DNA from: Brevibacillus_H sp041920465
GTDB taxonomy: Bacteria > Bacillota > Bacilli > Brevibacillales > Brevibacillaceae
Reading direction: 5' to 3'
Length of the DNA stretch: 64,000 bases
NCBI GenBank assembly: GCA_041920465.1
Contig: JBHGXW010000021.1
Coordinates: forward strand, 1 to 64,000
Shown: one piece after another, positions 42,652 through 52,251 of the stretch
Layout of the letters: every line of letters starts with the position of its first letter
Numbering within the stretch: the first letter of the stretch is position 1
Translations under genes and position numbers: made by a program
Notes under the pieces: model-generated
Databases searched by the model: none
Told to the model about the DNA's origin: nothing
Seen by the model: the letters and a program-made list of their open reading frames with translations, nothing else

Positions 42652-45219
42652 TTATTTTGCACGGGAAAAGAGCGGTTTGTCTTGCCTGTTCAATAACAGC
42701 TTTTCAAACTCATCCGCGGGGAGCGGTTTGCTAAACAGATAGCCCTGGGCAAGATTACATTTTTGTTCAGACAAGAAACGAAGCTGTTCCTCCGTTTCCA
42801 CACCTTCCGCCACGACATTCAACTGCAGGCTTTGGGCCAAACTGATGGTTGATCTGGCAATCGCCATGGCTCCGTTATCTGTCGAGATATCGTTCACGAA
42901 CGAGCGGTCAATCTTCAGTGTATCAATCGGGAACTTGCGCAAGTAGCTGAGGGAAGAATAGCCTGTCCCAAAATCATCGATAGCGATATGGATGCCGAGA
43001 TTACGAATCTTATTCAGTTTGGAGATGACATAGCTTTCGTTATACATGGCAATGGTTTCGGTAATCTCCAATTCGAGATAGTCCGGATCAAGTCCGGTTT
43101 CCCTCAGCACTTCCGCAATCATCTCAACCAAATCAGGCTGTTGGAACTGTCTGAGGGACAGGTTGACGGAGACACGTTGCGGCGGTAACCCCATTCTCTG
43201 CCAGGCCATATTTTGCGCGCAGGCCGTTTTCAACACCCATTTTCCGATTGGCACGATAAGTCCGGTTTCCTCGGCCAGCGGGATGAACTCACCGGGCGGG
43301 ACTAATCCCCGCTCTGGCTGGTTCCATCTGATCAGCGCTTCCATTCCGGCGATTTCACCGTTGCTGATGTTAATCTGCGGCTGGTAATAGACAATTAATT
43401 CATTGCGGTCCAACGCCTGATGCAGTTGATTCTCCATTTCCAACTGATCGATCACTTTTTGCGTCATGTCAACGGTATAGAACTGGTAGTTGTTTTTCCC
43501 CATCTCTTTGGCGTAATACATCGCCATGTCGGCACTTTGAACCAGTGCCACTTCGTTCTCCCCGTTTAACGGATACAAACTGATTCCAATGCTGGTCGTA
43601 ACGAAAATCTCGCGGCCTTCCAGCGTAAACGGTGTCGTAAACAGCTCAATGATCTGTGCCGCCGGCTGCGTAATCTGGTTGATATGTTCCACCTTACGCA
43701 AAATAACGGCAAATTCATCTCCGCCTAAACGAAACACGCTCGCCTTTGCATCCAGGCATTGCCGCAAGCGCCTGGCAACCTCCTGAAGCAACATATCACC
43801 TACTGCATGGCCGAAATAGTCGTTTACATTTTTAAAACGGTCCAGATCCAGAAACATGACAGCCAGCACACTTTGCTCCTGTTTGGCAACCGCAAGTTCA
43901 TTTTTCAAATACTCATGTAACTGATGGCGGTTTGGCAGTCCGGTCAAGCTGTCGTAATAGGCCTGGTACTTGATCTGCTCTTCGTAGCATTTCCGTTCGG
44001 TTATGTCACTGAACGCTACGACAGCACCCGTCACCCTCCCATTCTCCCAAATCGGTGTGGCTACATAGGAGACCGGAATCATTACTTTTTGCTTGGTAAT
44101 AAATACGTCGTCATCAACCCGGATCGGGTTCCCTGACTGAATGGTGTCGTAAATCGGGCAATCTTCAAAATGGTTGACAGAGCCATCTTCTTTTTGGTAA
44201 TGGAGGACCTCATGGATGTTTTTACCCAGGATCTCGTTGGCTTTCCAACCGGTCAGCCGTTCCGCTTCCGGGTTGGAAAACGTGACGCAGCCCCGCACAT
44301 CCAAAACATAGAGCCCTTCGCCTACGGAAGAAGTAATAATCTCTAATTGTTTCCGATGTCTGCTTGCCGCCTCTTCCGCCAGCTTCTGCCCGATGTAAGG
44401 TTCCTCAATTGTTGCGATATACAACCCTTTCATCAGATAGAAATAACCAATTGCTTTAAAAACATGCCCCATAATATTGTTCAAATCATAGACGCTTTGA
44501 TAGAGAGTAAAGATCAGTTCGCTTATGAGCAGGATAAGCATGGCGAGGCTCAGGATTAGGTTAGGCAGCCTTTTTGACTGCCGGTACCTTCTGAACAGGA
44601 TGCCGACTGTCGTCAGATGCAGCAAGCTGACCAGGTATTCCAGCATGTTTTTTAACGGAGTTGTCCCGTTTCCTTCCACCACCAGGACGGGCAGCAGGTT
44701 TGCTGCTGTAAAAATCGTCACAATCACAGCCATCAGATAGGCGCAGACCCCAAAAAAGATCACTCTTCGCATTTCCGTGGCGATGGGGCGGTCTTTCAGA
44801 GCAAATACAAGGAAAACGAAGAAACTCTCTGTGAGGCGCGCACTGATCCAAAACCAGGTGGCTTTGGCAATGGAACTCTCCCCGACAAACGCCGGCATCC
44901 CTTTGTAGGTTAACGTATGGATTAAATCAAGAAGGCCGACCGCAAAAAATACTGCTCCAACCAGCAACCGATGACGCGAAACCGTATGGGGAAAAATCAT
45001 CCAGCACTGAATCGCGATGGCGAAAGAAACGGCGATGCTGAAAAACTCAAGAACCATATGAATGCCAAGATAATTTTCTGTAGGAACTCGTATGATCAAA
45101 ATTTTTTGAAGCAGAGTTACAGCGATAAAACATCCCAATACCGTCATTGCGGCGAGGTAAATATGCCTCTCAGTCTTTTGCGGTGTTTCAGCCATTGGAT
45201 CGATTGGCATATAGTTCAT
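42652..45219 (-). CDS. Membrane GGDEF-EAL protein with MASE3 and PAS sensors
   Basis: 855 residues. The N-terminal MASE3-type domain (about 20-270) has about eight membrane helices and the landmark DLIHTLTYKGMP. A PAS domain (about 290-408) is followed by a GGDEF domain with intact RLGGDEF (about 497-503) and an EAL domain with EALIRW (about 627), ETIAMYN and DDFGTGYSSL. Both catalytic sites look complete, so it could make or degrade cyclic di-GMP depending on signal. ATG at 45219 has GGAGAG 7 bases upstream. Monocistronic. Confidence 0.93.
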   Translation of the reverse strand: MNYMPIDPMAETPQKTERHIYLAAMTVLGCFIAVTLLQKILIIRVPTENYLGIHMVLEFFSIAVSFAIAIQCWMIFPHTVSRHRLLVGAVFFAVGLLDLIHTLTYKGMPAFVGESSIAKATWFWISARLTESFFVFLVFALKDRPIATEMRRVIFFGVCAYLMAVIVTIFTAANLLPVLVVEGNGTTPLKNMLEYLVSLLHLTTVGILFRRYRQSKRLPNLILSLAMLILLISELIFTLYQSVYDLNNIMGHVFKAIGYFYLMKGLYIATIEEPYIGQKLAEEAASRHRKQLEIITSSVGEGLYVLDVRGCVTFSNPEAERLTGWKANEILGKNIHEVLHYQKEDGSVNHFEDCPIYDTIQSGNPIRVDDDVFITKQKVMIPVSYVATPIWENGRVTGAVVAFSDITERKCYEEQIKYQAYYDSLTGLPNRHQLHEYLKNELAVAKQEQSVLAVMFLDLDRFKNVNDYFGHAVGDMLLQEVARRLRQCLDAKASVFRLGGDEFAVILRKVEHINQITQPAAQIIELFTTPFTLEGREIFVTTSIGISLYPLNGENEVALVQSADMAMYYAKEMGKNNYQFYTVDMTQKVIDQLEMENQLHQALDRNELIVYYQPQINISNGEIAGMEALIRWNQPERGLVPPGEFIPLAEETGLIVPIGKWVLKTACAQNMAWQRMGLPPQRVSVNLSLRQFQQPDLVEMIAEVLRETGLDPDYLELEITETIAMYNESYVISKLNKIRNLGIHIAIDDFGTGYSSLSYLRKFPIDTLKIDRSFVNDISTDNGAMAIARSTISLAQSLQLNVVAEGVETEEQLRFLSEQKCNLAQGYLFSKPLPADEFEKLLLNRQDKPLFSRAK

Positions 45220-45365
45220 ATTCTCGCTCTCCTATTTCAAAAGTAGAGAAAGACCTGGTTAATTTACCAAGAAATATACGTTGTACATATCACTTTTTAG
45301 AGTTAGCTAAACAATCTGCATTTTCCTGCCAAATGTGATAAATGTAACAGAGATGACGAAATGAG

Positions 45366-45399
45366 AAAAACCGGCATGAGAGATTGCTCCCGATGCCGG
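45366..45399 (-). terminator. Terminator of the acetyltransferase gene
   Basis: CCGGCAT (45371-45377) and ATGCCGG (45393-45399) pair; on the minus strand TTTTTC follows. Confidence 0.75.
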
Positions 45400-45436
45400 C
45401 TTTGGCTTTGCCTGCTCTTTGATTGCTATGATGCTT

Positions 45437-45985
45437 TTATCGTTCAGCTTCCCACTCGCATTTCAGCATCCCATTCAAAATCACATCGACAAACTGTCCG
45501 TAGCGGCATTCTGCCTGGCGAAGCCGCCCTTCCTGAACGAAGCCAAGCCTTTCGGCGACGGCCTGTGCTCTTGTGTTGTCATACGCACAGGCGATTTCCA
45601 CCCGGTTCAAACCCAGTTCGCCAAATCCGTATTGAATGAGGGCCCGTACGCATTTGGTGATAATCCCCTGCCCTTGCCATTTTTCCGCGAGCCAAAAGGT
45701 GATTGAGGCGGAATGATCTTTCCCGTTAATGAACCCGAATCCCACTTCTCCCACAATTTCCTGATCGAGCCAAACACTTAGCTTGCATACCCGCTTGGCG
45801 GCAAATTGATTACGCAGGTATTCAATGTAAGATTCGGTGTGTTGCATATTTTGGGTCATGTCTACCCAAGTGAGCCAATGGCGCAAATGTTCTCTTGACT
45901 CTTCTATCACGGCAAACAGTTTGGGAGCGTCTTTTGTCTCCGGCAGTTTCAGTGATAGGTGTTCATCTACCTGGCAAATTACCAT
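45437..45985 (-). CDS. GNAT acetyltransferase, RimJ/RimL type
   Basis: 182 residues. The GNAT fold of ribosomal-protein N-acetyltransferases is visible: VGEVGFGFI, an acetyl-CoA-binding loop KWQGQGIITKCVRAL and CAYDNTRAQAVAERLGFVQEG. It would acetylate an alpha-amino group from acetyl-CoA; the target is unknown and many relatives act on small molecules. ATG at 45985 has GGGAGAG about 8 bases upstream. Monocistronic, with a terminator. Confidence 0.88.
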   Translation of the reverse strand: MVICQVDEHLSLKLPETKDAPKLFAVIEESREHLRHWLTWVDMTQNMQHTESYIEYLRNQFAAKRVCKLSVWLDQEIVGEVGFGFINGKDHSASITFWLAEKWQGQGIITKCVRALIQYGFGELGLNRVEIACAYDNTRAQAVAERLGFVQEGRLRQAECRYGQFVDVILNGMLKCEWEAER

Positions 45986-46136
45986 CGTCTACTCTCTCCC
46001 GCTTCTTCTTGTAATCTGCTGTCTACTCTATCACCTTAGCCGGAGATTTGGCTTTTTTCAACAAGAAATGCTTTTATCATTAAGAAAAGCTTCTATCCCT
46101 GATTTTTCAATTGACACAAGATGTTAATGGCGATAA

Positions 46137-46175
46137 CAAAATAAAAGCAGGAAACACTGATTGTGCTTCCTGCTT
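46137..46175 (-). terminator. Terminator of the chemoreceptor gene
   Basis: AAGCAGGAA (46145-46153) and TTCCTGCTT (46167-46175) form a 9-bp stem extended by CAC/GTG; TTTATTTTG follows on the minus strand. Confidence 0.85.
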
Positions 46176-46190
46176 CTATCTTCATTTAAG

Positions 46191-47900
46191 CTATACCTTG
46201 AACTTCCCGACAAGCAGCTGCAGCTCCTCTGCCATCTTGGACAGTGAATTTGCAGAGGCGGTAATTTCCTCCATGGAAGCCAATTGTTCCTCTACAGAAG
46301 CAGACACGCTCTGGCTTCCCGCAGCCGCCTGGTTGGCGATATCGGCAATTGTGTTAATGCTAATCACCACTTGCTCCGTTCCAACCATCAACTCTTGCAC
46401 TAATGAGGATACTTCCTTCATTCTGTTGTTCACTTCGTCAATGGAACATTGAATCTGGCCGAATGTTTCTCCCGCCACGTTCGCAATGCTGATACCTTCC
46501 GCAACCTCGTTTCTTGACGCTTCCATCGTTTGAACAGCTTGATTGGTTTCCGTCTGGATCATGGAGATTAAGGAGGCGATCTGCTGGGCGGATTGTCCAG
46601 ATTGTTCCGCCAGCTTCCGCACTTCATCTGCGACTACGGCAAAACCTCTTCCGTGCTCTCCGGCTCTCGCCGCTTCAATCGCCGCGTTCAGGGCAAGCAG
46701 GTTGGTCTGCGCGGCAATTCCCGTAATCACTTCCGTTATCTTGCCAATTTCGATTGATCTTGCTTCCAGCCCTTTCACCAGATTTGTCAACATATTGATT
46801 GTCGAACCGATCGAATTCATCTGATGAATCGTACTTTGCAGAACTTCATTCCCTTTCCGGGCGGCCCCGGCGGCATTGCTGGTGGAGGCAGTGGCCGTTT
46901 CGGCGCTTTCGGATATTTTCATCACGCCTTGGAACATATCGGTAATAATCAGAGAGCTGTTATTCACGTTCTTGACCTGTTGTTCGGAGCCTAGTGACAC
47001 CTCTTGAACAGTTTCGGCAATATGGGCAGTCGCGTTGCTAGTTTGCTCAGCGCTTGCCGTCAGCTGTTCGGAAGAGGAAGCAACCTGTTCCGCACTCACT
47101 CCAACCTGATAAATCAATTCCCGCAATGTGCCGATCATGCGGTTGAACGAATCTGCCAGCTCCCGAATCTCGTCATTGGTAGAAACGGTAAGTTGGCGGG
47201 TGAGGTCTCCACCGCCATCTGCAATCTCGGATAGCTGTCTGTTTACTTGCGAAATCGGACGCACAATACCTTTGGTCAGAAAAATTGCGAACAAGATGGC
47301 GATCAAGAGGGATACTCCCCCGCCTGCAAGGATAGTTGTCTTCGCTGTTAAACTGACGTCGAAGCTTTCTTTTAATTCTTCTTGGATGATTTGATCCACT
47401 TCGGCACGAATTTTCTCGTTGACGGCAAGGTATTCATTGATAGCCTGTTTTCCGTCAGAGATTTTTTGCCGTGCTTCCTCTGCTTTGCCTTCCTTGACCA
47501 GTGAGATCTGGCTTTCAAAATAATCCTGCAGCTTTTGTAAAGCCGGCACTGCCTGATTCGTAACCAAATCTTTCAATACGGGACTTTTCTCCTCATGCTG
47601 CTTGAGGATTTCCAGATTTTTCTCCAACTCTTTCTTGCCAATTTGATACGGTTCAAGCTCTTCTTCCTTGCCGCTGATCAGATATCCCTTGACCCCCGCA
47701 TCCTGAAGCACAATGCTATTCATCAGTTCCTTGGCGGCGGAGGCGGTTGGAACATCTTCCATCACCATCTCATTGCTCTTTGCTTCCATTTTCAAAAATG
47801 AACTGAAGGCAAAGGTACTAATCATGCTTAACAAAATCATGAACGTGATAGATGAAAGGCGAATCTTTTTTGCGATCGTAACCTTAATCTTTTTCTTCAT
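46191..47900 (-). CDS. Methyl-accepting chemotaxis protein
   Basis: 569 residues: an N-terminal membrane helix (about 14-35), a CHASE3-like helical sensor outside the cell (about 38-185), a second helix (about 190-212), HAMP (about 213-266) and the signalling domain. Its hairpin tip, ITGIAAQTNLLALNAAIEAA, followed by GEHGRGFAVVADEVRKLAE, contacts CheA and CheW. ATG at 47900 has GGGAGG 5 bases upstream. No other chemotaxis gene is nearby; the ligand is unknown. Confidence 0.93.
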   Translation of the reverse strand: MKKKIKVTIAKKIRLSSITFMILLSMISTFAFSSFLKMEAKSNEMVMEDVPTASAAKELMNSIVLQDAGVKGYLISGKEEELEPYQIGKKELEKNLEILKQHEEKSPVLKDLVTNQAVPALQKLQDYFESQISLVKEGKAEEARQKISDGKQAINEYLAVNEKIRAEVDQIIQEELKESFDVSLTAKTTILAGGGVSLLIAILFAIFLTKGIVRPISQVNRQLSEIADGGGDLTRQLTVSTNDEIRELADSFNRMIGTLRELIYQVGVSAEQVASSSEQLTASAEQTSNATAHIAETVQEVSLGSEQQVKNVNNSSLIITDMFQGVMKISESAETATASTSNAAGAARKGNEVLQSTIHQMNSIGSTINMLTNLVKGLEARSIEIGKITEVITGIAAQTNLLALNAAIEAARAGEHGRGFAVVADEVRKLAEQSGQSAQQIASLISMIQTETNQAVQTMEASRNEVAEGISIANVAGETFGQIQCSIDEVNNRMKEVSSLVQELMVGTEQVVISINTIADIANQAAAGSQSVSASVEEQLASMEEITASANSLSKMAEELQLLVGKFKV

Positions 47901-48050
47901 TCCGTCCTCCCAAAGAACTTTACATGTTCGTGTTTATATCTATTTACCAAAATTCTACACAATTTAAACCAAAATTTCAGCAAAGCAATTGTTACCATTT
48001 ACGCAACAAAGCAAACCACCCGGGCCGTGCCCCACGGTATACTTATACAA

Positions 48051-48305
48051 GAAAAGACTTCGTCCCTCTTCGCTCTATTTAAGCTCGCTTGTAGCGTCTA
48101 CCGTCCGCTCCGCTCACTTCAGAAGGGAGTCGACAAGAAAACCACTTGGCCTCTCTATGGTGTAAAGAATGCCGACTCTTTTCCTTCTTTCGCTCCCTGC
48201 GCTTTGTTTCGCTTAAAAGGAGCTGTGAGTGGACGAAGTTTTTCTTCTGCTGAACAAAAGGAAAGAAAGTTTAACCACTTTATCAATCTAAAGCGGTTAA
48301 ACTTT
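48051..48305. repeat. Intergenic repeat element with terminal inverted repeats plus AT-rich hairpin
   Basis: Lies in the 487-base gap between the chemoreceptor and rbsB. GAAAAGACTTCGTCCC (48051-48066) faces GGACGAAGTTTTTCTT (48231-48246) as imperfect inverted repeats. The inside matches the 37.6-kb copy. Directly after it, AAAGTTTAACCACTTTA (48266-48282) and TAAAGCGGTTAAACTTT (48289-48305) form a hairpin also found at 172-211. No coding sequence was supported. Confidence 0.7.
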
Positions 48306-48314
48306 CTAACATTA

Positions 48315-48356
48315 CAAAAAAACAAGTCCTCCTGCCCGGATGGACAGAAGGACTTG
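48315..48356 (-). terminator. Terminator of the ribose operon
   Basis: CAAGTCCTCCTG (48323-48334) and CAGAAGGACTTG (48345-48356) form a 12-bp stem with one G-T pair; seven T follow on the minus strand. Confidence 0.9.
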
Positions 48357-48387
48357 CAAGAGGATGTTTGCATTGTTTTTGTGGCGC

Positions 48388-49341
48388 TTATTTTTTGGTT
48401 ACAAGCTCCAAATCTACCGGAATGAAGCTGTCTACTTTTTCTCCTTTAACTACTTTCACTGCTGTTTGTACGGCAGTTTCACCGATTGCTTTCGGTTTTT
48501 GTGCTACAGTTGCAGCCATTTTGCCGTCGTTGACCGCTTTTACAGCGTCGTCAGTCGCATCGAATCCGACTACCAGGATTTTCTTGCCGGCAGCTTCAAT
48601 CGCTTGCAAGGCGCCGAGGGCCATTTCGTCGTTGTGGGCAAATACAGCCTGGATGTCTTTATTGCCTTGGAGGATGTTCTCCATTACGCTTAAGCCTTTT
48701 GCACGGTCGAAGTCAGCTGGTTGGGAAGCGACTACTTTTACGCCATCTTTGCCGTCAACTGCGGAGTGGAAGCCTTGACCGCGGTCACGGGCAGCGGAAG
48801 TTCCGGCAATTCCTTGCAATTCCACGATGTTGCCTTTGCCGCCCAATGCTTGAAGGATGTAATCGCCAGCCATTTTTCCGCCCTTCACGTTGTCGGAAGC
48901 GATGTGGGACACGACTTTTCCGCCTTCTGCCGCACGGTCAACCGTGATTACCGGAATGTTCGCCTTGTTGGCAGATTCCACCGCCGTTGCGATTGCAGCG
49001 CTGTCGGTTGGGTTAATCAGGATAACGCTTACTTTTTTCTGGATCAAATCTTCCACGCCGCTGATTTGCTTGGCCGTATCATTCTGCGCATCTACGACGA
49101 TCAATTCCGCCCCAGCGTCTTTCGCTGCTTTCTCCGCTCCTTCTTTCAACGATACGAAGAACGGATTGTTCAGCGTGGAGATGGATAAACCGATGGTCAC
49201 CTTGTCAGATGCAGCAGGTGCAGGTGCAGCGCTTCCCTGGCTGCCGGTGCTTCCTTTCTCCAGATTCGATTGTGTGGAGCATCCGGCGAGAGCCATCAGC
49301 ATCATGGATGAAGCCAGAGCCATTTTGAGAAACTTTTTCAT
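48388..49341 (-). CDS. rbsB: D-ribose ABC transporter substrate-binding lipoprotein
   Basis: 317 residues; signal peptide with lipobox ALAGC (Cys21) and an Ala/Ser/Gly-rich linker, then a periplasmic-binding fold of the sugar family (TIGLSISTLNNPFFVSLKEG). Ribose-binding features include VDRAAEGG, DNVKGGKMAG, TSAARDRGQGF and AHNDEMALG. It presents ribose to RbsC on the outer face of the membrane. ATG at 49341 follows GAGAGGGG, about 11 bases. Last gene of rbsRKDACB. Confidence 0.96.
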   Translation of the reverse strand: MKKFLKMALASSMMLMALAGCSTQSNLEKGSTGSQGSAAPAPAASDKVTIGLSISTLNNPFFVSLKEGAEKAAKDAGAELIVVDAQNDTAKQISGVEDLIQKKVSVILINPTDSAAIATAVESANKANIPVITVDRAAEGGKVVSHIASDNVKGGKMAGDYILQALGGKGNIVELQGIAGTSAARDRGQGFHSAVDGKDGVKVVASQPADFDRAKGLSVMENILQGNKDIQAVFAHNDEMALGALQAIEAAGKKILVVGFDATDDAVKAVNDGKMAATVAQKPKAIGETAVQTAVKVVKGEKVDSFIPVDLELVTKK

Positions 49342-49368
49342 ACGTGTTCAAACCCCTCTCATTTTCTT

Positions 49369-50328
49369 TTATTTAGTAGATTTAGATCGGTCTAAGAGAA
49401 CCGCCAGCAGAATGACTCCGCCTTTTACTACCAACTGGTAGAAGGAGGAGACGTTCAGGAGGTTCAGACCGTTATCTAACACACCGATGATCATGGCGCC
49501 GATTAACGTGCCCACGATCCATCCTTTTCCCCCGGACAGGCTCGTGCCGCCCAAAACGACGGCTGCGATCGCGTCCAGCTCATACGATGTGCCTGCTGTA
49601 GGCTGCGCCGAGTTAAGTCGGGAGGTCAGAATGATCCCGCTTAGGGCAGCCAGCAAGCCGCTGATGGAGTAAACGAAGATTTTCACTTTGCCTGTGTTGA
49701 TACCGGAAAGGCGTGTAGCTTCTTCGTTGCTGCCAAGTGCGTATACATGTCGGCCAAACGTGGTGTTTTTCAAAATGATGTAGAGAATGACGAAAGAGAT
49801 CAGCATCCAGATAATCGGCATCGGCACTTCCAGGAAGAAGCCTTTGCCCAGGATCGCAAAATCTTCATTCAACCCGGTGATTGGCTTTCCTTCGGTGTAG
49901 ACAAGGGTCAGCCCGCGGAATACGGTCATGGTAGCCAGGGTTGCGATAAATGGGGCCACTTTTCCTTTGGCGATGATAAATCCGTTGACAGCACCCAGGA
50001 TTGCACCGATCAAAAGACCGATCACTACTGCCAGGAATGTGTCCATCCCTCCTGCCATCAGGCCAGCTGTTATCGCGCCGGACAAGGCCAGAATCGCCCC
50101 GACGGAGAGGTCAATACCGCCTGTCAAAATAACAAATGTCATCCCGAACGCAATCAGCGCGTTAATGGAGATTTGGCGCAAAACGTTGAAAATGTTGCTT
50201 ACGGTTAGAAAATCAGAACTGATAATCGATAAGGCAATGAAAATGACTGCCAGCCCGACAAGTGGGCCCATGCGCTGCAGAATAGAACTCCGCCCTTTTT
50301 TTGCTGCAAGCTGTCCAACTTTACTCAC
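49369..50328 (-). CDS. rbsC: D-ribose ABC transporter permease
   Basis: 319 residues with about eight to ten membrane helices of the BPD_transp_2 family. SVGAILALSGAITAG and the coupling-type GSNEEATRLSGINTGKVK are typical of RbsC. GTG at 50328 has GGGGGAG upstream and overlaps the rbsA end by 8 bases; the frame to 50355 would start inside rbsA without a site. Translationally coupled to rbsA. Confidence 0.95.
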   Translation of the reverse strand: MSKVGQLAAKKGRSSILQRMGPLVGLAVIFIALSIISSDFLTVSNIFNVLRQISINALIAFGMTFVILTGGIDLSVGAILALSGAITAGLMAGGMDTFLAVVIGLLIGAILGAVNGFIIAKGKVAPFIATLATMTVFRGLTLVYTEGKPITGLNEDFAILGKGFFLEVPMPIIWMLISFVILYIILKNTTFGRHVYALGSNEEATRLSGINTGKVKIFVYSISGLLAALSGIILTSRLNSAQPTAGTSYELDAIAAVVLGGTSLSGGKGWIVGTLIGAMIIGVLDNGLNLLNVSSFYQLVVKGGVILLAVLLDRSKSTK

Positions 50329-51826
50329 CTGTGTCTCCCCCTCCCGTAGCGGCATGCATGATGTTTTCTTGAGTTGCCTCAGCTTTGGTGAATTCTGCCG
50401 TGAGGCGTCCCTCGTGCATCACCAGAATCCGATCGCTCATCCCCAACACTTCCGGCAATTCGGATGAGATCATGATAATGGCAACTCCCTGTGCCGCCAG
50501 TTGGTTCATCAGATCGTAAATCTCTTTCTTGGCGCCGATATCCACGCCGCGAGTCGGTTCATCCAGGATGAGAATCTTGGGTTCAGTCGCCAGCCATTTG
50601 CCGATAACCACCTTCTGCTGATTGCCCCCGCTCAAAGAACCCACCGGCTGCTCTTGGTGAGGCGTTTTGATCTGCAATTTGTCTATCGTCGCTTCTGACA
50701 ACTGCTTCTCTCTCGCTTTGTTCATGAAACCGGCAGAAGAGAGCTTGCCAAGGTTGGGCAACGAGAGATTTTCCCGGATGGATAAGGAGAGAATCAACCC
50801 TTCCTGTTTGCGGTCTTCGGTAACAAAGGCAATTCCCGCCTGAATCGCATCAATCGGCTGTCTGATGGTCGTTTCCTTGCCGTCTACATAGATTCGCCCC
50901 TGATCTACCGGGTCCACACCGAACAGCGCTTTGGCCAACTCCGTTCTTCCTGCCCCCATCAGACCGGCAATGCCAAGGATCTCCCCGCTTCGCACGTGGA
51001 ATGAAATATTTTTCAGCTTGGACTTGGTGGATAGCCCTTCCACCCGAATTCTCTCATTTCCAATCGGAATCTGGATTTTGGGGAAACGGTCCTTAATATC
51101 GCGCCCTACCATCATCCGCACCAGCTCATCCATGTTGGTTTCGCTTGTCTGCTTGGTGCCGATGTACTTGCCATCGCGAAGCACGGTAATCCGGTCGCTG
51201 ATTTGGAAAATTTCTTCCATCCGGTGGGAGATATAGATCATGCCGACGCCTTTCTTTTTCAAAGATGCGATCACTTCGAACAAGGCGGCAATTTCCCGAT
51301 CGGTAAGCGCCGCTGTAGGCTCATCCAGCACGAGAATCCGGGCGTTGGTTGAGAGCGCTTTCGCAATTTCGATCATTTGTTGTTGACCGACTGACAACTC
51401 TTCCACCAGCGTGCCAGGGTCAATCCCGATGTTAAGCATGGAAAGATACTTCTCGGCTTCCTCACGCATCTTCCGCCAGTTGACGAATCTGCTTTGTCCG
51501 TAGGTAAACTCGCGTCCGAGAAACATGTTCTCCATGACGCTCAGATAAGAAATCAGGTTGAGTTCCTGATGAATAATAGAGATGCCAAGTGCTGTAGCCG
51601 CTTTGGTGGAGTCAATCTCTTGCTTCACGCCCTCGACCAGAATCTCTCCGCTGTCTTTGGTGTAGATTCCGCCAAGGATTTTCATCAAGGTTGATTTCCC
51701 GGCACCGTTCTCCCCCATCAAGGCGTGAAGCTCACCCGACTGTAAGGAAAACTGGACATCTTCGAGCACTTTCACACCGGGAAACGACTTGTGAATCCCC
51801 TTCATTTCCAGCAAAAGTTCTGACAT
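50321..51826 (-). CDS. rbsA: D-ribose ABC transporter ATP-binding protein
   Basis: 501 residues with two tandem ATPase domains. Domain 1 has Walker A GENGAGKST, signature LSVGQQQMIEIAK and Walker B ILVLDEPTAALTD. Domain 2 has the usual degenerate Walker A (GLMGAGRTEL), LSGGNQQKVVIGKWL and ILDEPTRGVDIGAK. This is the sugar-importer RbsA architecture. ATG at 51826 has AAGGTG 5 bases upstream. Confidence 0.96.
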   Translation of the reverse strand: MSELLLEMKGIHKSFPGVKVLEDVQFSLQSGELHALMGENGAGKSTLMKILGGIYTKDSGEILVEGVKQEIDSTKAATALGISIIHQELNLISYLSVMENMFLGREFTYGQSRFVNWRKMREEAEKYLSMLNIGIDPGTLVEELSVGQQQMIEIAKALSTNARILVLDEPTAALTDREIAALFEVIASLKKKGVGMIYISHRMEEIFQISDRITVLRDGKYIGTKQTSETNMDELVRMMVGRDIKDRFPKIQIPIGNERIRVEGLSTKSKLKNISFHVRSGEILGIAGLMGAGRTELAKALFGVDPVDQGRIYVDGKETTIRQPIDAIQAGIAFVTEDRKQEGLILSLSIRENLSLPNLGKLSSAGFMNKAREKQLSEATIDKLQIKTPHQEQPVGSLSGGNQQKVVIGKWLATEPKILILDEPTRGVDIGAKKEIYDLMNQLAAQGVAIIMISSELPEVLGMSDRILVMHEGRLTAEFTKAEATQENIMHAATGGGDTGE

Positions 51827-51842
51827 CAAATCACCTTCTTTC

Positions 51843-52238
51843 TCAGAAGACTACACCCGATTGCAGGATGATGTTGGCATACGGTGTAAATTCGCCTGTG
51901 CGAATCACTGCCCTGGCTTTTTTGGTCAGCTCCTTGAACTCGCTGTGCGGCACGCTTTGATGCTGCACGTTTGGCAATATTTCGGTAATTAGCTTCTTGA
52001 TTTGCGGACTTGTTTGCGACATCTCCTGTGCGTAGATGACTTTTTCCACCTGCAGTTCGGTAAGCACGGTTTCAAGCGTCTCCATGAAGGACGGAGTTCC
52101 CTCCTTGAGAGCCAGATCAATCCGTTGGACATGAGCAGGTATGGGCAATCCGGCATCGCAAATCACAATTTGGTCCATATGCCCCATCTCGCTGATCACT
52201 TTGGAAATTTCGCTGTTGAGAATGCCGATTTTTTTCAT
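51843..52238 (-). CDS. rbsD: D-ribose pyranase
   Basis: 131 residues, interconverting the pyranose and furanose forms of ribose so that RbsK can act. RbsD features: GILNSEISKVISEMGHMDQIVICDAGLPIP with the catalytic His, and the C-terminal ARAVIRTGEFTPYANIIL. ATG at 52238 has AAGGGG about 9 bases upstream. In operon order between rbsK and rbsA. Confidence 0.96.
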   Translation of the reverse strand: MKKIGILNSEISKVISEMGHMDQIVICDAGLPIPAHVQRIDLALKEGTPSFMETLETVLTELQVEKVIYAQEMSQTSPQIKKLITEILPNVQHQSVPHSEFKELTKKARAVIRTGEFTPYANIILQSGVVF

Positions 52239-52251
52239 CTGTTACGACCCC

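Noticed and set aside
47901..48050. Cyclic-di-GMP riboswitch before the chemoreceptor gene
   Set aside because: Checked on the minus strand; the conserved GEMM core sequence and tetraloop-receptor layout are not present. The same holds for 45220-45436.
48027..48425. 132-codon open frame over the second repeat copy
   Set aside because: Covers the repeat, the AT-rich hairpin and the rbs terminator; not conserved with the frame of the other copy.
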